Part shown: piece by piece, positions 16,641-24,474 of the stretch
Position numbering within the stretch: the first letter of the stretch is position 1
Layout of the letters: each line of letters opens with the position of its first letter
Assembly (NCBI GenBank): GCA_002299125.1
Contig: DBNU01000132.1
Span: 1 to 26,747, forward strand
Length of the DNA stretch: 26,747 nt
Origin: Proteobacteria bacterium UBA664
GTDB taxonomy: Bacteria > Pseudomonadota > Gammaproteobacteria > UBA7966
Direction: 5' to 3'
Position numbers and translations under genes: made by a program
Notes under the pieces: model-generated
Told to the model about the DNA's origin: nothing
Database searches by the model: none
The model's input: the letters and a program-made list of their open reading frames with translations, nothing else

Positions 16641-16670
16641 GGAGACCCCGCTGGCTGTTGCGGGGCCTCC
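16641..16670 (-). terminator. Strong hairpin downstream of the sorted-protein gene
   Basis: An 11-bp stem (GGAGACCCCGC with GCGGGGCCTCC, one G-U pair when read on the - strand) encloses an 8-base loop. It lies 21 bases after the stop of the VPxPA protein gene and before the DASS gene. There is no T-run, so it is a terminator-like or RNA-stabilising hairpin rather than a textbook intrinsic terminator. Confidence 0.5.
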
Positions 16671-16691
16671 CAAGCTCGTAAGGCAGATGCC

Positions 16692-17441
16692 TCAGGTCGC
16701 CCGGCGGCGAGCCAACACCGGGACCAGACCCAGGGCCGAGCCCAGGAGCCACACGGCTGCAGGTACCGGCACGGCGACCGGGCCACCGGTGGTGAAGTTC
16801 GGCACGATGGCGAAGCCGGCCTCTGAGACGCCCTGCACGTACAGCGGGGCGATCTGCCCGAAATTCAGGTTGAAGGCAAAGACGTCGAAGCGCTGATCAC
16901 CGATCCGGACCGTTCCGTCCTTGGCGTAGAAGTCGCCCCACATGGGCGCGCGATCCGTCACGATCTGCCAGGAGAAACTGAGTGGGTCGCCGGTGGTGTC
17001 GAACTTGACGCCGTGGATGGTGCCTGGGATGCCGGGGGTGCTACGGCCGCTATCACCGAAGATACCGGGGCCCTCGCGACCTGCGGTAGTGGTGCCGTCC
17101 AGTAGCTGGATGCCCGGCGTGGTTTCCAGGATTACGTGGCTGATGGCCTTTTCGGGCACGTTGAAGGTGTAGTTATAGCGCCAGATGTCGTTGCTCTGGT
17201 CGAAGTCGTTCCGGTTGTCGAGGTAAACCCTGAAGCCAAGAGCGGTGCTTGCGTGGTCCCAAGCCGCTGTTGTGGGGTTCACTGTCAACCCCAGCTCAGG
17301 GCGGGTGAGGTCGCCGGAATCGAAGAGCCTGAAGCCATCGAAGGGCGTGTTCACGAATGGGACGCTGGCTGCGTGAGCCGGCGGATTTGCCGATAGCAGC
17401 GCGAGCGCACCCCATGCTGCCACATGGAGCGAGACGTTCAT
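16692..17441 (-). CDS. Secreted protein with VPxPA/PEP-CTERM-type sorting signal
   Basis: This is a 249-residue protein of unknown function. It has an N-terminal signal peptide (cleavage probably after AHA, about residue 24) and a C-terminal tripartite sorting signal: VPVPA at 224-228, a hydrophobic stretch (AVWLLGSALGLVPVLA) and terminal RRR. This is the VPLPA/PEP-CTERM arrangement recognised by exosortases, so the protein is expected to be exported, cleaved and anchored or released. The body is beta-rich, with no cysteines and many Gly, Thr and Asp residues; I do not recognise a domain. The start at 17441 has GGGAG eight bases upstream, and the 62 codons before it are rejected as leader. 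No exosortase gene is in the window. Confidence 0.8.
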   Translation of the reverse strand: MNVSLHVAAWGALALLSANPPAHAASVPFVNTPFDGFRLFDSGDLTRPELGLTVNPTTAAWDHASTALGFRVYLDNRNDFDQSNDIWRYNYTFNVPEKAISHVILETTPGIQLLDGTTTAGREGPGIFGDSGRSTPGIPGTIHGVKFDTTGDPLSFSWQIVTDRAPMWGDFYAKDGTVRIGDQRFDVFAFNLNFGQIAPLYVQGVSEAGFAIVPNFTTGGPVAVPVPAAVWLLGSALGLVPVLARRRAT

Positions 17442-17554
17442 TGCGGAATCTCCCAGAAAGGTTTGCGGACGCAAGATCGCGCGCGGACCAAGGGCGTCCG
17501 CGGTGTTCGGCCCCTGCCACGGGCCCGCACACGTTTTGAACCTACCACGGGACC

Positions 17555-17574
17555 TTCCCCACGGAGCAGGGGAA
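17555..17574. other. Stem-loop between ubiA and the sorted-protein gene
   Basis: TTCCCC and GGGGAA pair perfectly around an 8-base loop, seven bases after the ubiA stop. It lies in the 140-base gap before the next gene on the same strand, which otherwise shows no feature I can name. It may mark the end of the recG-ubiC-ubiA transcript, but lacks a T-run after the stem on the - strand. Confidence 0.35.
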
Positions 17575-17581
17575 AAACTCC

Positions 17582-18496
17582 CTAAAGCGATGCCATCACG
17601 CCCAGCAGGACGACCGCCCCGACCCATTGGTTATTGCGGAAGGCGCGCAGGCAGCGCTCGGGCTGGCGCTCGCGGGCGAGGTACTGCTGCCACGCGAAGA
17701 GGCCGGCCGCGCCGAGCAGGGCCACGTGGTAGGCCAGTCCGAGCCCTGCCTGGCTGCCTGCCATGGCGAGCACCAGCAGGGTGAGGATCTGCAGCACCCC
17801 GACGATGAGCAGGTCCAGCTCACCGAACAGGATGGCGGTGGACTTCACACCGGCGCGGAGGTCGTCGTCGCGATCCGCCATGGCATAGAGGGTGTCGTAG
17901 GCCAGCGACCACAGCACGTTGGCGATGAACAGCAGCCCGGCGACGCGCGTGAACTCGCCCGTCTCGGCCACCCAGGCCATGGGCACACCCATGCCGAAGG
18001 CGATCCCCAGGTGCAACTGGGGCAGATGGGTGTAGCGCTTGGCGAGGGGGTAGGTCAGCGCCAGAGCGAGTGCGGCCAGTGCCAGCCAGCGCGCGGGTGC
18101 GTTCAACAGGGGTAACAGGCAGGCGGCGGCGGCGAGCAGCAGGGCGAGCAGCACCAGGGCCTCGCGCGGTGCCACCTCTCCGGTCACGAGTGGGCGACCC
18201 TGGGTACGCGCCACCTGGGCGTCGAAATCACGGTCGAAGAAATCGTTGATCACGCAACCGGCCGAGCGCATCAGCACGGAGCCCAGCAGGAACACGGTGA
18301 GGTTGATGCCGGAAGGCCAGCCGCCAGCGGCCAGCCACAGCGCCCACAATGCGGGCGCAGCCAGGAGCCAGATCCCCACCGGACGATCGATGCGCGTGAG
18401 CCGCAAGAAGGCCGGCAGCCGGGCGAGTGGCCTACTCCCGTTGGGGGTGATGCGACGGGCCTGGTCAGGGCGTTGAGTTGTGCGGCGAGTGTTCAT
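17582..18496 (-). CDS. ubiA: 4-hydroxybenzoate polyprenyltransferase
   Basis: This is a 304-residue integral membrane prenyltransferase that joins the polyprenyl chain to 4-hydroxybenzoate, the second step of ubiquinone synthesis. Two Asp-rich metal/diphosphate motifs are clear: NDFFDRDFD (about 84-92) and DTLYAMADRDDD (about 211-222). About eight to nine hydrophobic helices lie around them, as in the family. The ATG overlaps the ubiC stop (ATGA), so the enzyme that makes 4-hydroxybenzoate and the one that uses it are translationally coupled. The first 25 residues are basic and Arg-rich. Identity is firm. Confidence 0.96.
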   Translation of the reverse strand: MNTRRTTQRPDQARRITPNGSRPLARLPAFLRLTRIDRPVGIWLLAAPALWALWLAAGGWPSGINLTVFLLGSVLMRSAGCVINDFFDRDFDAQVARTQGRPLVTGEVAPREALVLLALLLAAAACLLPLLNAPARWLALAALALALTYPLAKRYTHLPQLHLGIAFGMGVPMAWVAETGEFTRVAGLLFIANVLWSLAYDTLYAMADRDDDLRAGVKSTAILFGELDLLIVGVLQILTLLVLAMAGSQAGLGLAYHVALLGAAGLFAWQQYLARERQPERCLRAFRNNQWVGAVVLLGVMASL

Positions 18497-19035
18497 GCGG
18501 ATCCCAGCGCGGCGAGAAAGGCTTCGGTGACCAGGATGGGCCGGCCCGCGACACGGAAGCGCGAGCGGCGTGCCCAGGCGTGGCCGGGGCCGGCACTTGC
18601 GCACTCCGGCCCGAGGACCACTGGCAGTGGCACTCGCGCGAGGCCCATGTGGTCGCGCAGGAGATCCGGTTGTGAGAACAGCCAGGCACCGAGCGGTCGT
18701 TGGCCCAGACGCGCCAGCGGATACATGCGTCCACGCAGGCTCTCGTCCGGAAGCAGGCTTCGAGCATACACGCGAGGCAGGCCGTCCACGCAGAGCAGCA
18801 CTTCGCGCAGGCGCACCTGGCGTCCGCGGCGCAGATCGAGCAGACGGCCTTCGTCCAGGCTGAGAGGCACGCGCCGCTGGGTGAGTGGGCGCACCTCGAG
18901 TCGGCCGCCGAAGCGTTGCTGCAGACGCGCGGTGAGCGATCCGGCATCGCCAAGCCACGGGGCGAGCCAGGCCGGTAGGCGGGCGAGGCGCCGGCGATCG
19001 AGCGGCCGCCATTGGCCGAGACCCTGCTGGCTCAT
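18493..19035 (-). CDS. ubiC: Chorismate lyase (chorismate--pyruvate lyase)
   Basis: This 180-residue cytoplasmic enzyme converts chorismate to 4-hydroxybenzoate and pyruvate, the entry step to ubiquinone. Key family residues are present: Arg77 in REVLL, RPLG at 113-116 and Glu171 in ILVTEAFL, matching the substrate-binding Arg, the lid/Gly region and the C-terminal Glu of the E. coli enzyme. The ATG at 19035 overlaps the recG stop (ATGA), and its own stop overlaps the ubiA start. The protein is markedly Arg- and Leu-rich, in line with the local GC content. Confidence 0.92.
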   Translation of the reverse strand: MSQQGLGQWRPLDRRRLARLPAWLAPWLGDAGSLTARLQQRFGGRLEVRPLTQRRVPLSLDEGRLLDLRRGRQVRLREVLLCVDGLPRVYARSLLPDESLRGRMYPLARLGQRPLGAWLFSQPDLLRDHMGLARVPLPVVLGPECASAGPGHAWARRSRFRVAGRPILVTEAFLAALGSA

Positions 19036-21143
19036 GCGGCACCGTACTCCATCTGGCGGGCCAGCCAGCGATCGATCAGGGCCGGCGCGCGTTCGGGGTA
19101 GTCGCGCTCGATCCATTGCGCTGCGGCAGTGACCGCGGGCAGCAGGGCCGCATCACGCGCCAGATCGGCGATGCGCAAGGCTGCCAGCCCCGCCTGCCGG
19201 CGCCCCAGCACTTCGCCGGGGCCGCGGAGTTCCAGGTCGCGTTCGGCGATGAGGAAGCCATCGGTGCTCGCGCGCATGACCTTGAGCCGCTCCTGGCCCA
19301 AGCGGGACAGGGGTGGGTGATAGACGAGCACACAGTCCGAGGCCACGGCACCACGCCCTACCCGGCCACGCAACTGATGCAGCTGTGCAAGGCCGAGTCG
19401 CTCCGCATTCTCGATCACCATCAGACTCGCGTTGGGCACGTCCACCCCCACCTCGATGACGGTCGTGGCGACCAGCAGGTGAAGTTCGCCGGTGACGAAG
19501 GCCTGCATCACCGCGGCCTTCTCCGGTCCGGGCAGACGACCGTGCACCAGCCCCACGCGCAGATGCGGCAGGGCCGCAGCCAGCGCCTCGGCGGTTTCGG
19601 TGGCGGCCTGCGCCTCCAGCAGCTCGCTGTCGTCTATCAGGGTGTTCACCCAGTAGACCTGACGACCTCCCGCGGCGGCGGCGGCGACGCGCTCGATGAT
19701 CTCCTCGCGCCGGCTGTCCGGGATCACGATGGTGCGGATGGGTGTGCGCCCAGGGGGGAGTTCGTCGATGATGGAGGTCTCGAGCCCGGCGTACAGGGTC
19801 ATCGCGAGCGTACGTGGGATGGGTGTGGCCGTCATCACGAGCTGGTGCGGATAGCTGCCGTCGTCGGTGCCCTTGGCCCGCAACGCCAGGCGCTGATCCA
19901 CACCGAAGCGATGCTGTTCATCGATGATGACGAGGCCCAGCCGGCCAAAGCCGACTTCCCCCTGAAAGAGCGCATGCGTGCCCACGGCAAGGATCGGCTG
20001 GTCGCCCGCAAGCTCGGCCAGCACCGCCCGGCGTTCACGGCGACCACTGCGTCCGGTGAGTGCGTGTACCGGCAGTCCGAGCGGTTCCAGCCACTGGCGC
20101 AGGTTCCGCGCGTGTTGCTCCGCGAGCAGCTCGGTCGGGGCCATGAGGGCCACCTGATGGCCACACTCGAAGGCGCGGGCAGCGGCGCAGCAGGCGACGA
20201 TGGTCTTGCCACTGCCCACATCCCCTTGCAGCAGACGCAGCATGGGGCGTGGCTGTGCGAGGTCACGAGCGATCTCCTGCGTCACCCGCTGCTGCGCGGC
20301 CGTGAGCCTGAAGGGCAGGCTGTTCAGCAGGCGCTTGAGCAGGCGGCCGTCGCCGGCGAGTGCCGGCGCACGATCCGTCACGGTGCGACGGCGTAGGGCG
20401 GCAAGGGCCAGGTTTTGCGCGAGCAGCTCTTCGAAGGCCAGCCGCCGCTGGGTGGGGTGTTGACGCGTGCTGAACTGGGCAAGGGTCATCTCGGGAGGCG
20501 GTTGGTGCACCAGCGCGAGGGCGGGGCCGAGCGCCGGCAGCTCGTAAGCCTGGCGCACATTCGCGGGCAGCAGTTCGAGCGCCTCCGGTGTGTCTCGCGC
20601 GGTGCTGTCGAGCAGCGTGAGTGCCTGTCGCACCAGGGCACGCAAGCGGGCCTGCGAAAGTCCCTCGACGGTCGGATAGACCGGGGTGTAGTGGGCCTCG
20701 AGCGGGGGGTCAGTTGCAGCGGGCAGCAGGCGGTATTCGGGATGCACGAATTCGAGGCCCGCGAGCCCGCGCCGGGGCTCGCCGAAACAACGCAGCCGCA
20801 CCCCGCGCCGTAGCGCCTCGGCCTGGGCGCGACTGTAGTGAAACAACCGCAGGCGCACCTGCGCGGTGCCGTCATGGATCAGTGCCACCAGCGCGCGGCG
20901 TCGACCGACGCGGGCGTCGACCACCTCCACCGTCCCTTGCACCAGGGCGGGCTCACCCGTCTGCAGGGCGGCGATGGGGGTCAGACGGGTGCGGTCCTCG
21001 TAGCGCAGGGGCAGGTGGAACAACAAATCCTGCAGGCGCTCGACCCCGAGGACGGCAAGCCTCTGGGCGAGTGCCGCGCCGACGCCGTGCAGGCGCGTCA
21101 CTGGATCCGAGAGGCGTAGGGGGGCGGCATGCACGCGCCGCAT
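19032..21143 (-). CDS. recG: ATP-dependent DNA helicase RecG
   Basis: This is a 703-residue fork-remodelling and branch-migration helicase. N-terminal LTGVGAAL-like helix-hairpin region (17-26) and LLFHLPLRYEDRT (40-52) lead to the OB-fold wedge domain, which binds the junction (to about 140). Walker A GDVGSGKT is at 307-314, the DEQH box at 408-411 and TATPIPRT at 438-445. The second RecA lobe has VIEVGVDVPNA and QLRGRVGRG (about 590-598), and the TRG translocation motif with ELRGPGEVLGRRQAG follows near 638-652. Every motor motif is intact. The ATG at 21143 lacks a clear Shine-Dalgarno; ATG at 21173 would add ten residues. It is the first gene of recG-ubiC-ubiA, each pair overlapping by four bases. 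Confidence 0.96.
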   Translation of the reverse strand: MRRVHAAPLRLSDPVTRLHGVGAALAQRLAVLGVERLQDLLFHLPLRYEDRTRLTPIAALQTGEPALVQGTVEVVDARVGRRRALVALIHDGTAQVRLRLFHYSRAQAEALRRGVRLRCFGEPRRGLAGLEFVHPEYRLLPAATDPPLEAHYTPVYPTVEGLSQARLRALVRQALTLLDSTARDTPEALELLPANVRQAYELPALGPALALVHQPPPEMTLAQFSTRQHPTQRRLAFEELLAQNLALAALRRRTVTDRAPALAGDGRLLKRLLNSLPFRLTAAQQRVTQEIARDLAQPRPMLRLLQGDVGSGKTIVACCAAARAFECGHQVALMAPTELLAEQHARNLRQWLEPLGLPVHALTGRSGRRERRAVLAELAGDQPILAVGTHALFQGEVGFGRLGLVIIDEQHRFGVDQRLALRAKGTDDGSYPHQLVMTATPIPRTLAMTLYAGLETSIIDELPPGRTPIRTIVIPDSRREEIIERVAAAAAGGRQVYWVNTLIDDSELLEAQAATETAEALAAALPHLRVGLVHGRLPGPEKAAVMQAFVTGELHLLVATTVIEVGVDVPNASLMVIENAERLGLAQLHQLRGRVGRGAVASDCVLVYHPPLSRLGQERLKVMRASTDGFLIAERDLELRGPGEVLGRRQAGLAALRIADLARDAALLPAVTAAAQWIERDYPERAPALIDRWLARQMEYGAA

Positions 21144-21184
21144 TCTAGGCAAGCGCGACCGTCCGGGTGACATCGGCGGTGCGG

Positions 21185-21209
21185 TCCCCGGAACACTTGC
21201 TCCCGGGGA
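21185..21209. promoter_or_regulatory. Inverted repeat between divergent recG and ABC gene
   Basis: TCCCCGG and CCGGGGA, perfect 7-bp arms with an 11-base spacer, lie in the 149-base region between the divergent starts of recG and the exporter gene. The centre-to-centre spacing would suit a dimeric regulator or a leader hairpin. No promoter boxes were recognised nearby. Confidence 0.3.
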
Positions 21210-21292
21210 TCTGGCACCCAGGAACCGGGCCAGCGGCGCGATCCGCCTGGACAGGCCCACTGCCGCGGTCGGACACGTGGCAGCGTGTGCAC

Positions 21293-23083
21293 ATGACTCA
21301 CGAGGCAGCGACGTACGGCATGGGGCCCGGTGGCGGGGTCGCGACGGTGGATCTGCCGGTGGCCGCCACGCGGCCGCTGGCCTCCCGGAGTGCCGCCCGG
21401 GAGGGGGGAGGGCCTCTGGCGAAGGCAGTTTGGCCATGGCTGCGTGGCTGCTTTGCGGCCCCCGCACCCCGGCTCATCGAACTGCTCACCGTCGCGGGTG
21501 TGGCCCATCTCTGCGGGCTGTTGACGCCGCTCGGCTTTCAGGTGGTCTTCGATCGGGTGTTCGCGCAGGGGGTGGAGGCCACCCTGCTCCTGGTGGTGCT
21601 GGGCTTGTCGGCGCTGGCCCTGCTGGAGGGTGCCTGCAATGGTCTGCGCGCGCGCTACCGCACGGCGTGGGCCGCGGGCGTGGATGGCCGCCTGCGACCC
21701 GGGCTGGTCGCTCGGTCGGTGCAGAGCGCGGATGCCGTGGGTGACGTCACGAACTGGCTCGCCGAGGCAGGGCGTCTGCGCGCCGCGATCTGCGGGCCGT
21801 TCACGGATGCGCTGGTGGACCTCCCGCTGCTGCTGTTGCTGCACGCCGCGCTCGTCCTTGTCTCACCCACCTGCGGTCTGGTTGCAGTGCTGTGTGCTGT
21901 GGTCATCATCGTCGTGCAGATCGCCAGCACCCGTGGCCTTTTGTGCAGGCAGCGGGCACAGCCTCTGGCCCAGCGTGACGCGACGGTCTTCGCCGGGCTC
22001 GCCGGGCGGAATGGTCGCCATTGGCGGATGCTGGGTGTGGAAGCGGGGCTGACTCAGGGCTTTGCGAGCCTCGATGCCCGGCAGGTCGCCCTGGCCGGAG
22101 ACATCGAGCTGCGCCAGGCCGTCGCGCGCGAGGCCGTCCAGACCCTGCTGCGACTACAGGCGGTGCTGCTGCTTGGGGTCGGTGCGCATGAGGTACTGGG
22201 CGGGCGACTGGGCGCGGGCGGTCTCGTCGCCTGCAATCTGCTCGCGGCCCGTCTGGCGCAGCCATGGATGCGCCTGCTCGCCGGCATGGAGGCGGTTGCG
22301 ACCGGGCGGCATGCACAAGAGCGGCTGGGCGTACTGCTCGCTGGGGCCGTGCGTCCGCCGGTCAGGAGGCGGGCGTCCGGTGGGTCACTGGCCGACAGCC
22401 GGCTGGTATTGCACGAGGTGGCCCTGGGTGGTGACCTTGCCCTCGACGGTGGATCGGCTGGTGCGGGAGCCCAGGTACGCTCCAATTTGTCCGGCACCTG
22501 GCCCGCGGGGGGGCGACTGGCCCTGCTCGCGGCCGACCGGGCCACGCGCGAGCGTGTCCTCGATGCGTTCATGGGTGATCTCCCGCTGCAGGGCGAGGCG
22601 CATTGGCAGGATGCGTCGGGAAACCGCCTGCCCCTTGCCCAGGTGATGCGTGGCGTGACGGGCGGTGCGCCGTTGTTGCCCGGTACCCTGCGCGAGAACC
22701 TGCTCCTGGCCGCCCCGGATGCAGATGACCAGTGTCTGCTTGCGGCTCTGGCGGACGCCGGACTCAGCGACTGGTACACCCGCCTCCCGGAGGCGCTCGA
22801 CACGCCCCTCACACCCGCCAGCGGCGAGGGCCTGCCGGCCTTCCACCTGCGCCTGGGTCTCGCCCGCACGCTGGTTGCCGATCCTCCGCTGCTCGCCTGC
22901 GAACTCGGCCATGGCCAGATGCAACTCGCCGAGGCGATCGGCCTGTGGCCACTCCTGACAGAGCGGAGGCCACACACCACCCTGCTGCTCATCGGCGACG
23001 CCCGCTGTGCCGCACCCGCAGGCTTCCAGACGTGGTGGATCACCGCAGGTGGTCACGAGCGCCGTCAGGGTGTCGGGTCATGA
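21293..23083 (+). CDS. Type I secretion-like ABC exporter with degenerate ATPase domain
   Basis: This is a 596-residue protein with the layout of a HlyB/LapB/RtxB half-transporter: a transmembrane domain (about 58-330) and a nucleotide-binding domain (about 365-590). NBD landmarks align well: GTLRENLLLAAPDADD (464-479), the LPEALDTPL block (498-506) and LRLGLARTLVADPPLL (519-534). The catalytic motifs are gone. The Walker A place reads LLAADRATRERV with no GKS/T, the LSGGQ place reads GEGLPAFHLR, the Walker B place reads LLACELGHG without DE, and the H-loop His is missing. No frameshift is seen. It probably cannot hydrolyse ATP and may pair with an active exporter encoded elsewhere. Its stop overlaps the adaptor start (ATGA). 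The start is uncertain: ATG 21293 or 21320, neither with a good Shine-Dalgarno. Confidence 0.8.
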   Translation: MTHEAATYGMGPGGGVATVDLPVAATRPLASRSAAREGGGPLAKAVWPWLRGCFAAPAPRLIELLTVAGVAHLCGLLTPLGFQVVFDRVFAQGVEATLLLVVLGLSALALLEGACNGLRARYRTAWAAGVDGRLRPGLVARSVQSADAVGDVTNWLAEAGRLRAAICGPFTDALVDLPLLLLLHAALVLVSPTCGLVAVLCAVVIIVVQIASTRGLLCRQRAQPLAQRDATVFAGLAGRNGRHWRMLGVEAGLTQGFASLDARQVALAGDIELRQAVAREAVQTLLRLQAVLLLGVGAHEVLGGRLGAGGLVACNLLAARLAQPWMRLLAGMEAVATGRHAQERLGVLLAGAVRPPVRRRASGGSLADSRLVLHEVALGGDLALDGGSAGAGAQVRSNLSGTWPAGGRLALLAADRATRERVLDAFMGDLPLQGEAHWQDASGNRLPLAQVMRGVTGGAPLLPGTLRENLLLAAPDADDQCLLAALADAGLSDWYTRLPEALDTPLTPASGEGLPAFHLRLGLARTLVADPPLLACELGHGQMQLAEAIGLWPLLTERRPHTTLLLIGDARCAAPAGFQTWWITAGGHERRQGVGS

Positions 23084-24354
23084 AGGCACCGTCACGGCCA
23101 TTGCTTGCGCTGTGCGTGCTTTGCGCCGCAGTGGTCGCTGGCTTCCTCATCTTCGGGGTAACTGATCTGGTGACGACTGCGCCGGGTCAGGTACGACCGG
23201 CCGGTGAGGCACGTCCGGTGCAGACTGCGCGCGCGGGACGTGTTCAGGAATGGCCGCATCCTGCGCACGCCGCTGTGCGGCGGGGCGAGGTGATCGCCCG
23301 GCTGGATACCCGCGAGGACGACCTCCGCCTGCAAGCCCTGGACCTTGCCATCGGCGGGCTTGGCACGGACGAGGCACGGCTCGCTGCCCTGCTGAACGAG
23401 TTTGGCCCGCCGGATTGTGTGGAGGCCTCGGCGCTGGCGGGGGCGGAGCCGGATCCGCTCTGCCAACGGGACATCGCCTCAGAGGACGAGCAGCACGAGC
23501 GCGAGCGCACGCTCGAACGGGAGGAGCGCGCAGCCGCAGCCGCCACCCTCGCCAGCCTGCAGGGCGAGCGAGATGCCGTCTCCACCCGGCTGACAAGCCT
23601 CGCGACACAGGCGCGTTGGTTGCAGCCGGCATGCCGGGCCCATCGGGAACTCGCCCGCAGTGGCCGCATCGCGGCGGTCACGCATTGGGAGTCGGAGCGA
23701 CGCTGCGCCGAGGACGAAGGCGCCATCGCGGTACTCGTTGCCGAGCAGGGCACGCTCGCGCTGAAACTCGATGAAGAGCGAGGCAGTGAGCAGCGACGGC
23801 GGGCCTCGGTACGCCAGCAGTGGGGTATGGCGCTCGCGACGGCACGCCGTGAACGTCGCGCCCTCGAGGCCGAGCGCGCCCTCCTGCTGCATCGGGTCGA
23901 GCAGGCGCTGCTCCGGGCACCGGCTGACGGGCGCCTGCACTGCGAGCGGCCGGATTACGCCGATGTGTGGATCGCAACCGGTGAGGTCTTGTGCCAGGTC
24001 GTGCCGGAGGTCGCGCGGGCAGAGGTGATCGCGCAGTTGCCAGAGCAGGACCACGAGGGGGTCTTTGCGGGGCAGGACGTCAGTCTGCGGATCCTCGCCC
24101 TGCCCTGGATCCGATATGGTGCGCTTCCGGGGCGTGTGCAGGGTATCGCTCCCGACGCCCGCCTGCCTGAGGTCCCGGGGGCAGCGCCGGCCTACAGCGT
24201 CACCGTTATCCCGAAGGCCGGGCACCCGCTGCTTCAGCAACTTGCACCCGGGATGCGCGTGGAAGTGGATTTCCACCGTGGTCGCGAGCCCCTCTGGCGC
24301 TGGCTGATCGCGCCGGTGGCGGAGGCCTGGCTGCGCGCAGGGCGTGAGCCTTGA
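23080..24354 (+). CDS. HlyD-family periplasmic adaptor (membrane fusion protein)
   Basis: This is a 424-residue inner-membrane-anchored adaptor. One N-terminal transmembrane helix lies at about 9-28, followed by a lipoyl-like half (PAGEARPVQTARAGRV...VRRGEVIARLD, 40-75). A long Glu/Arg/Ala-rich coiled-coil hairpin spans about 85-275. The second lipoyl half (LLRAPADGRLHCER...TGEVLCQVVPE, about 277-310) and beta-barrel segments follow, ending GMRVEVDF. Such adaptors bridge an ABC exporter to a TolC-type outer membrane channel. The gene overlaps the degenerate ABC gene by four bases, so they are coupled; no TolC homologue or obvious RTX substrate is in the window. Six cysteines (113, 128, 185, 209, 288, 305) in the predicted periplasmic part are unusual for this family. 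Confidence 0.85.
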   Translation: MKAPSRPLLALCVLCAAVVAGFLIFGVTDLVTTAPGQVRPAGEARPVQTARAGRVQEWPHPAHAAVRRGEVIARLDTREDDLRLQALDLAIGGLGTDEARLAALLNEFGPPDCVEASALAGAEPDPLCQRDIASEDEQHERERTLEREERAAAAATLASLQGERDAVSTRLTSLATQARWLQPACRAHRELARSGRIAAVTHWESERRCAEDEGAIAVLVAEQGTLALKLDEERGSEQRRRASVRQQWGMALATARRERRALEAERALLLHRVEQALLRAPADGRLHCERPDYADVWIATGEVLCQVVPEVARAEVIAQLPEQDHEGVFAGQDVSLRILALPWIRYGALPGRVQGIAPDARLPEVPGAAPAYSVTVIPKAGHPLLQQLAPGMRVEVDFHRGREPLWRWLIAPVAEAWLRAGREP

Positions 24355-24386
24355 GGCGATCTCGCCCGGGTCCGTTCGCTGGTTGC

Positions 24387-24417
24387 GCGCGGGGATGACG
24401 GAGTGGCGCGGGGATGA
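24387..24417. repeat. 12-base direct repeat in the leader of the NTase gene
   Basis: GCGCGGGGATGA occurs at 24387-24398 and 24406-24417, start-to-start spacing 19, in the 120 bases between the adaptor stop and the nucleotidyltransferase start. This could be a pair of protein-binding half-sites or a chance duplication; no further support. Confidence 0.3.
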
Positions 24418-24474
24418 AGACGCGTGCCATTGCGTGCGGCACGGCTCGCTCGGGCGCGCAGCAGGGGCGTTAGG

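Noticed and set aside
19116..20396. A 426-codon + strand frame opposite recG
   Set aside because: recG carries all its helicase motifs on the other strand; the antisense product is low-complexity with no domain.
21293..23083. Degenerate ABC gene as a frameshifted pseudogene
   Set aside because: The other frames do not restore the Walker or signature motifs, the frame is full length, and it remains coupled to the adaptor, so it is called as a gene with altered motifs rather than broken.
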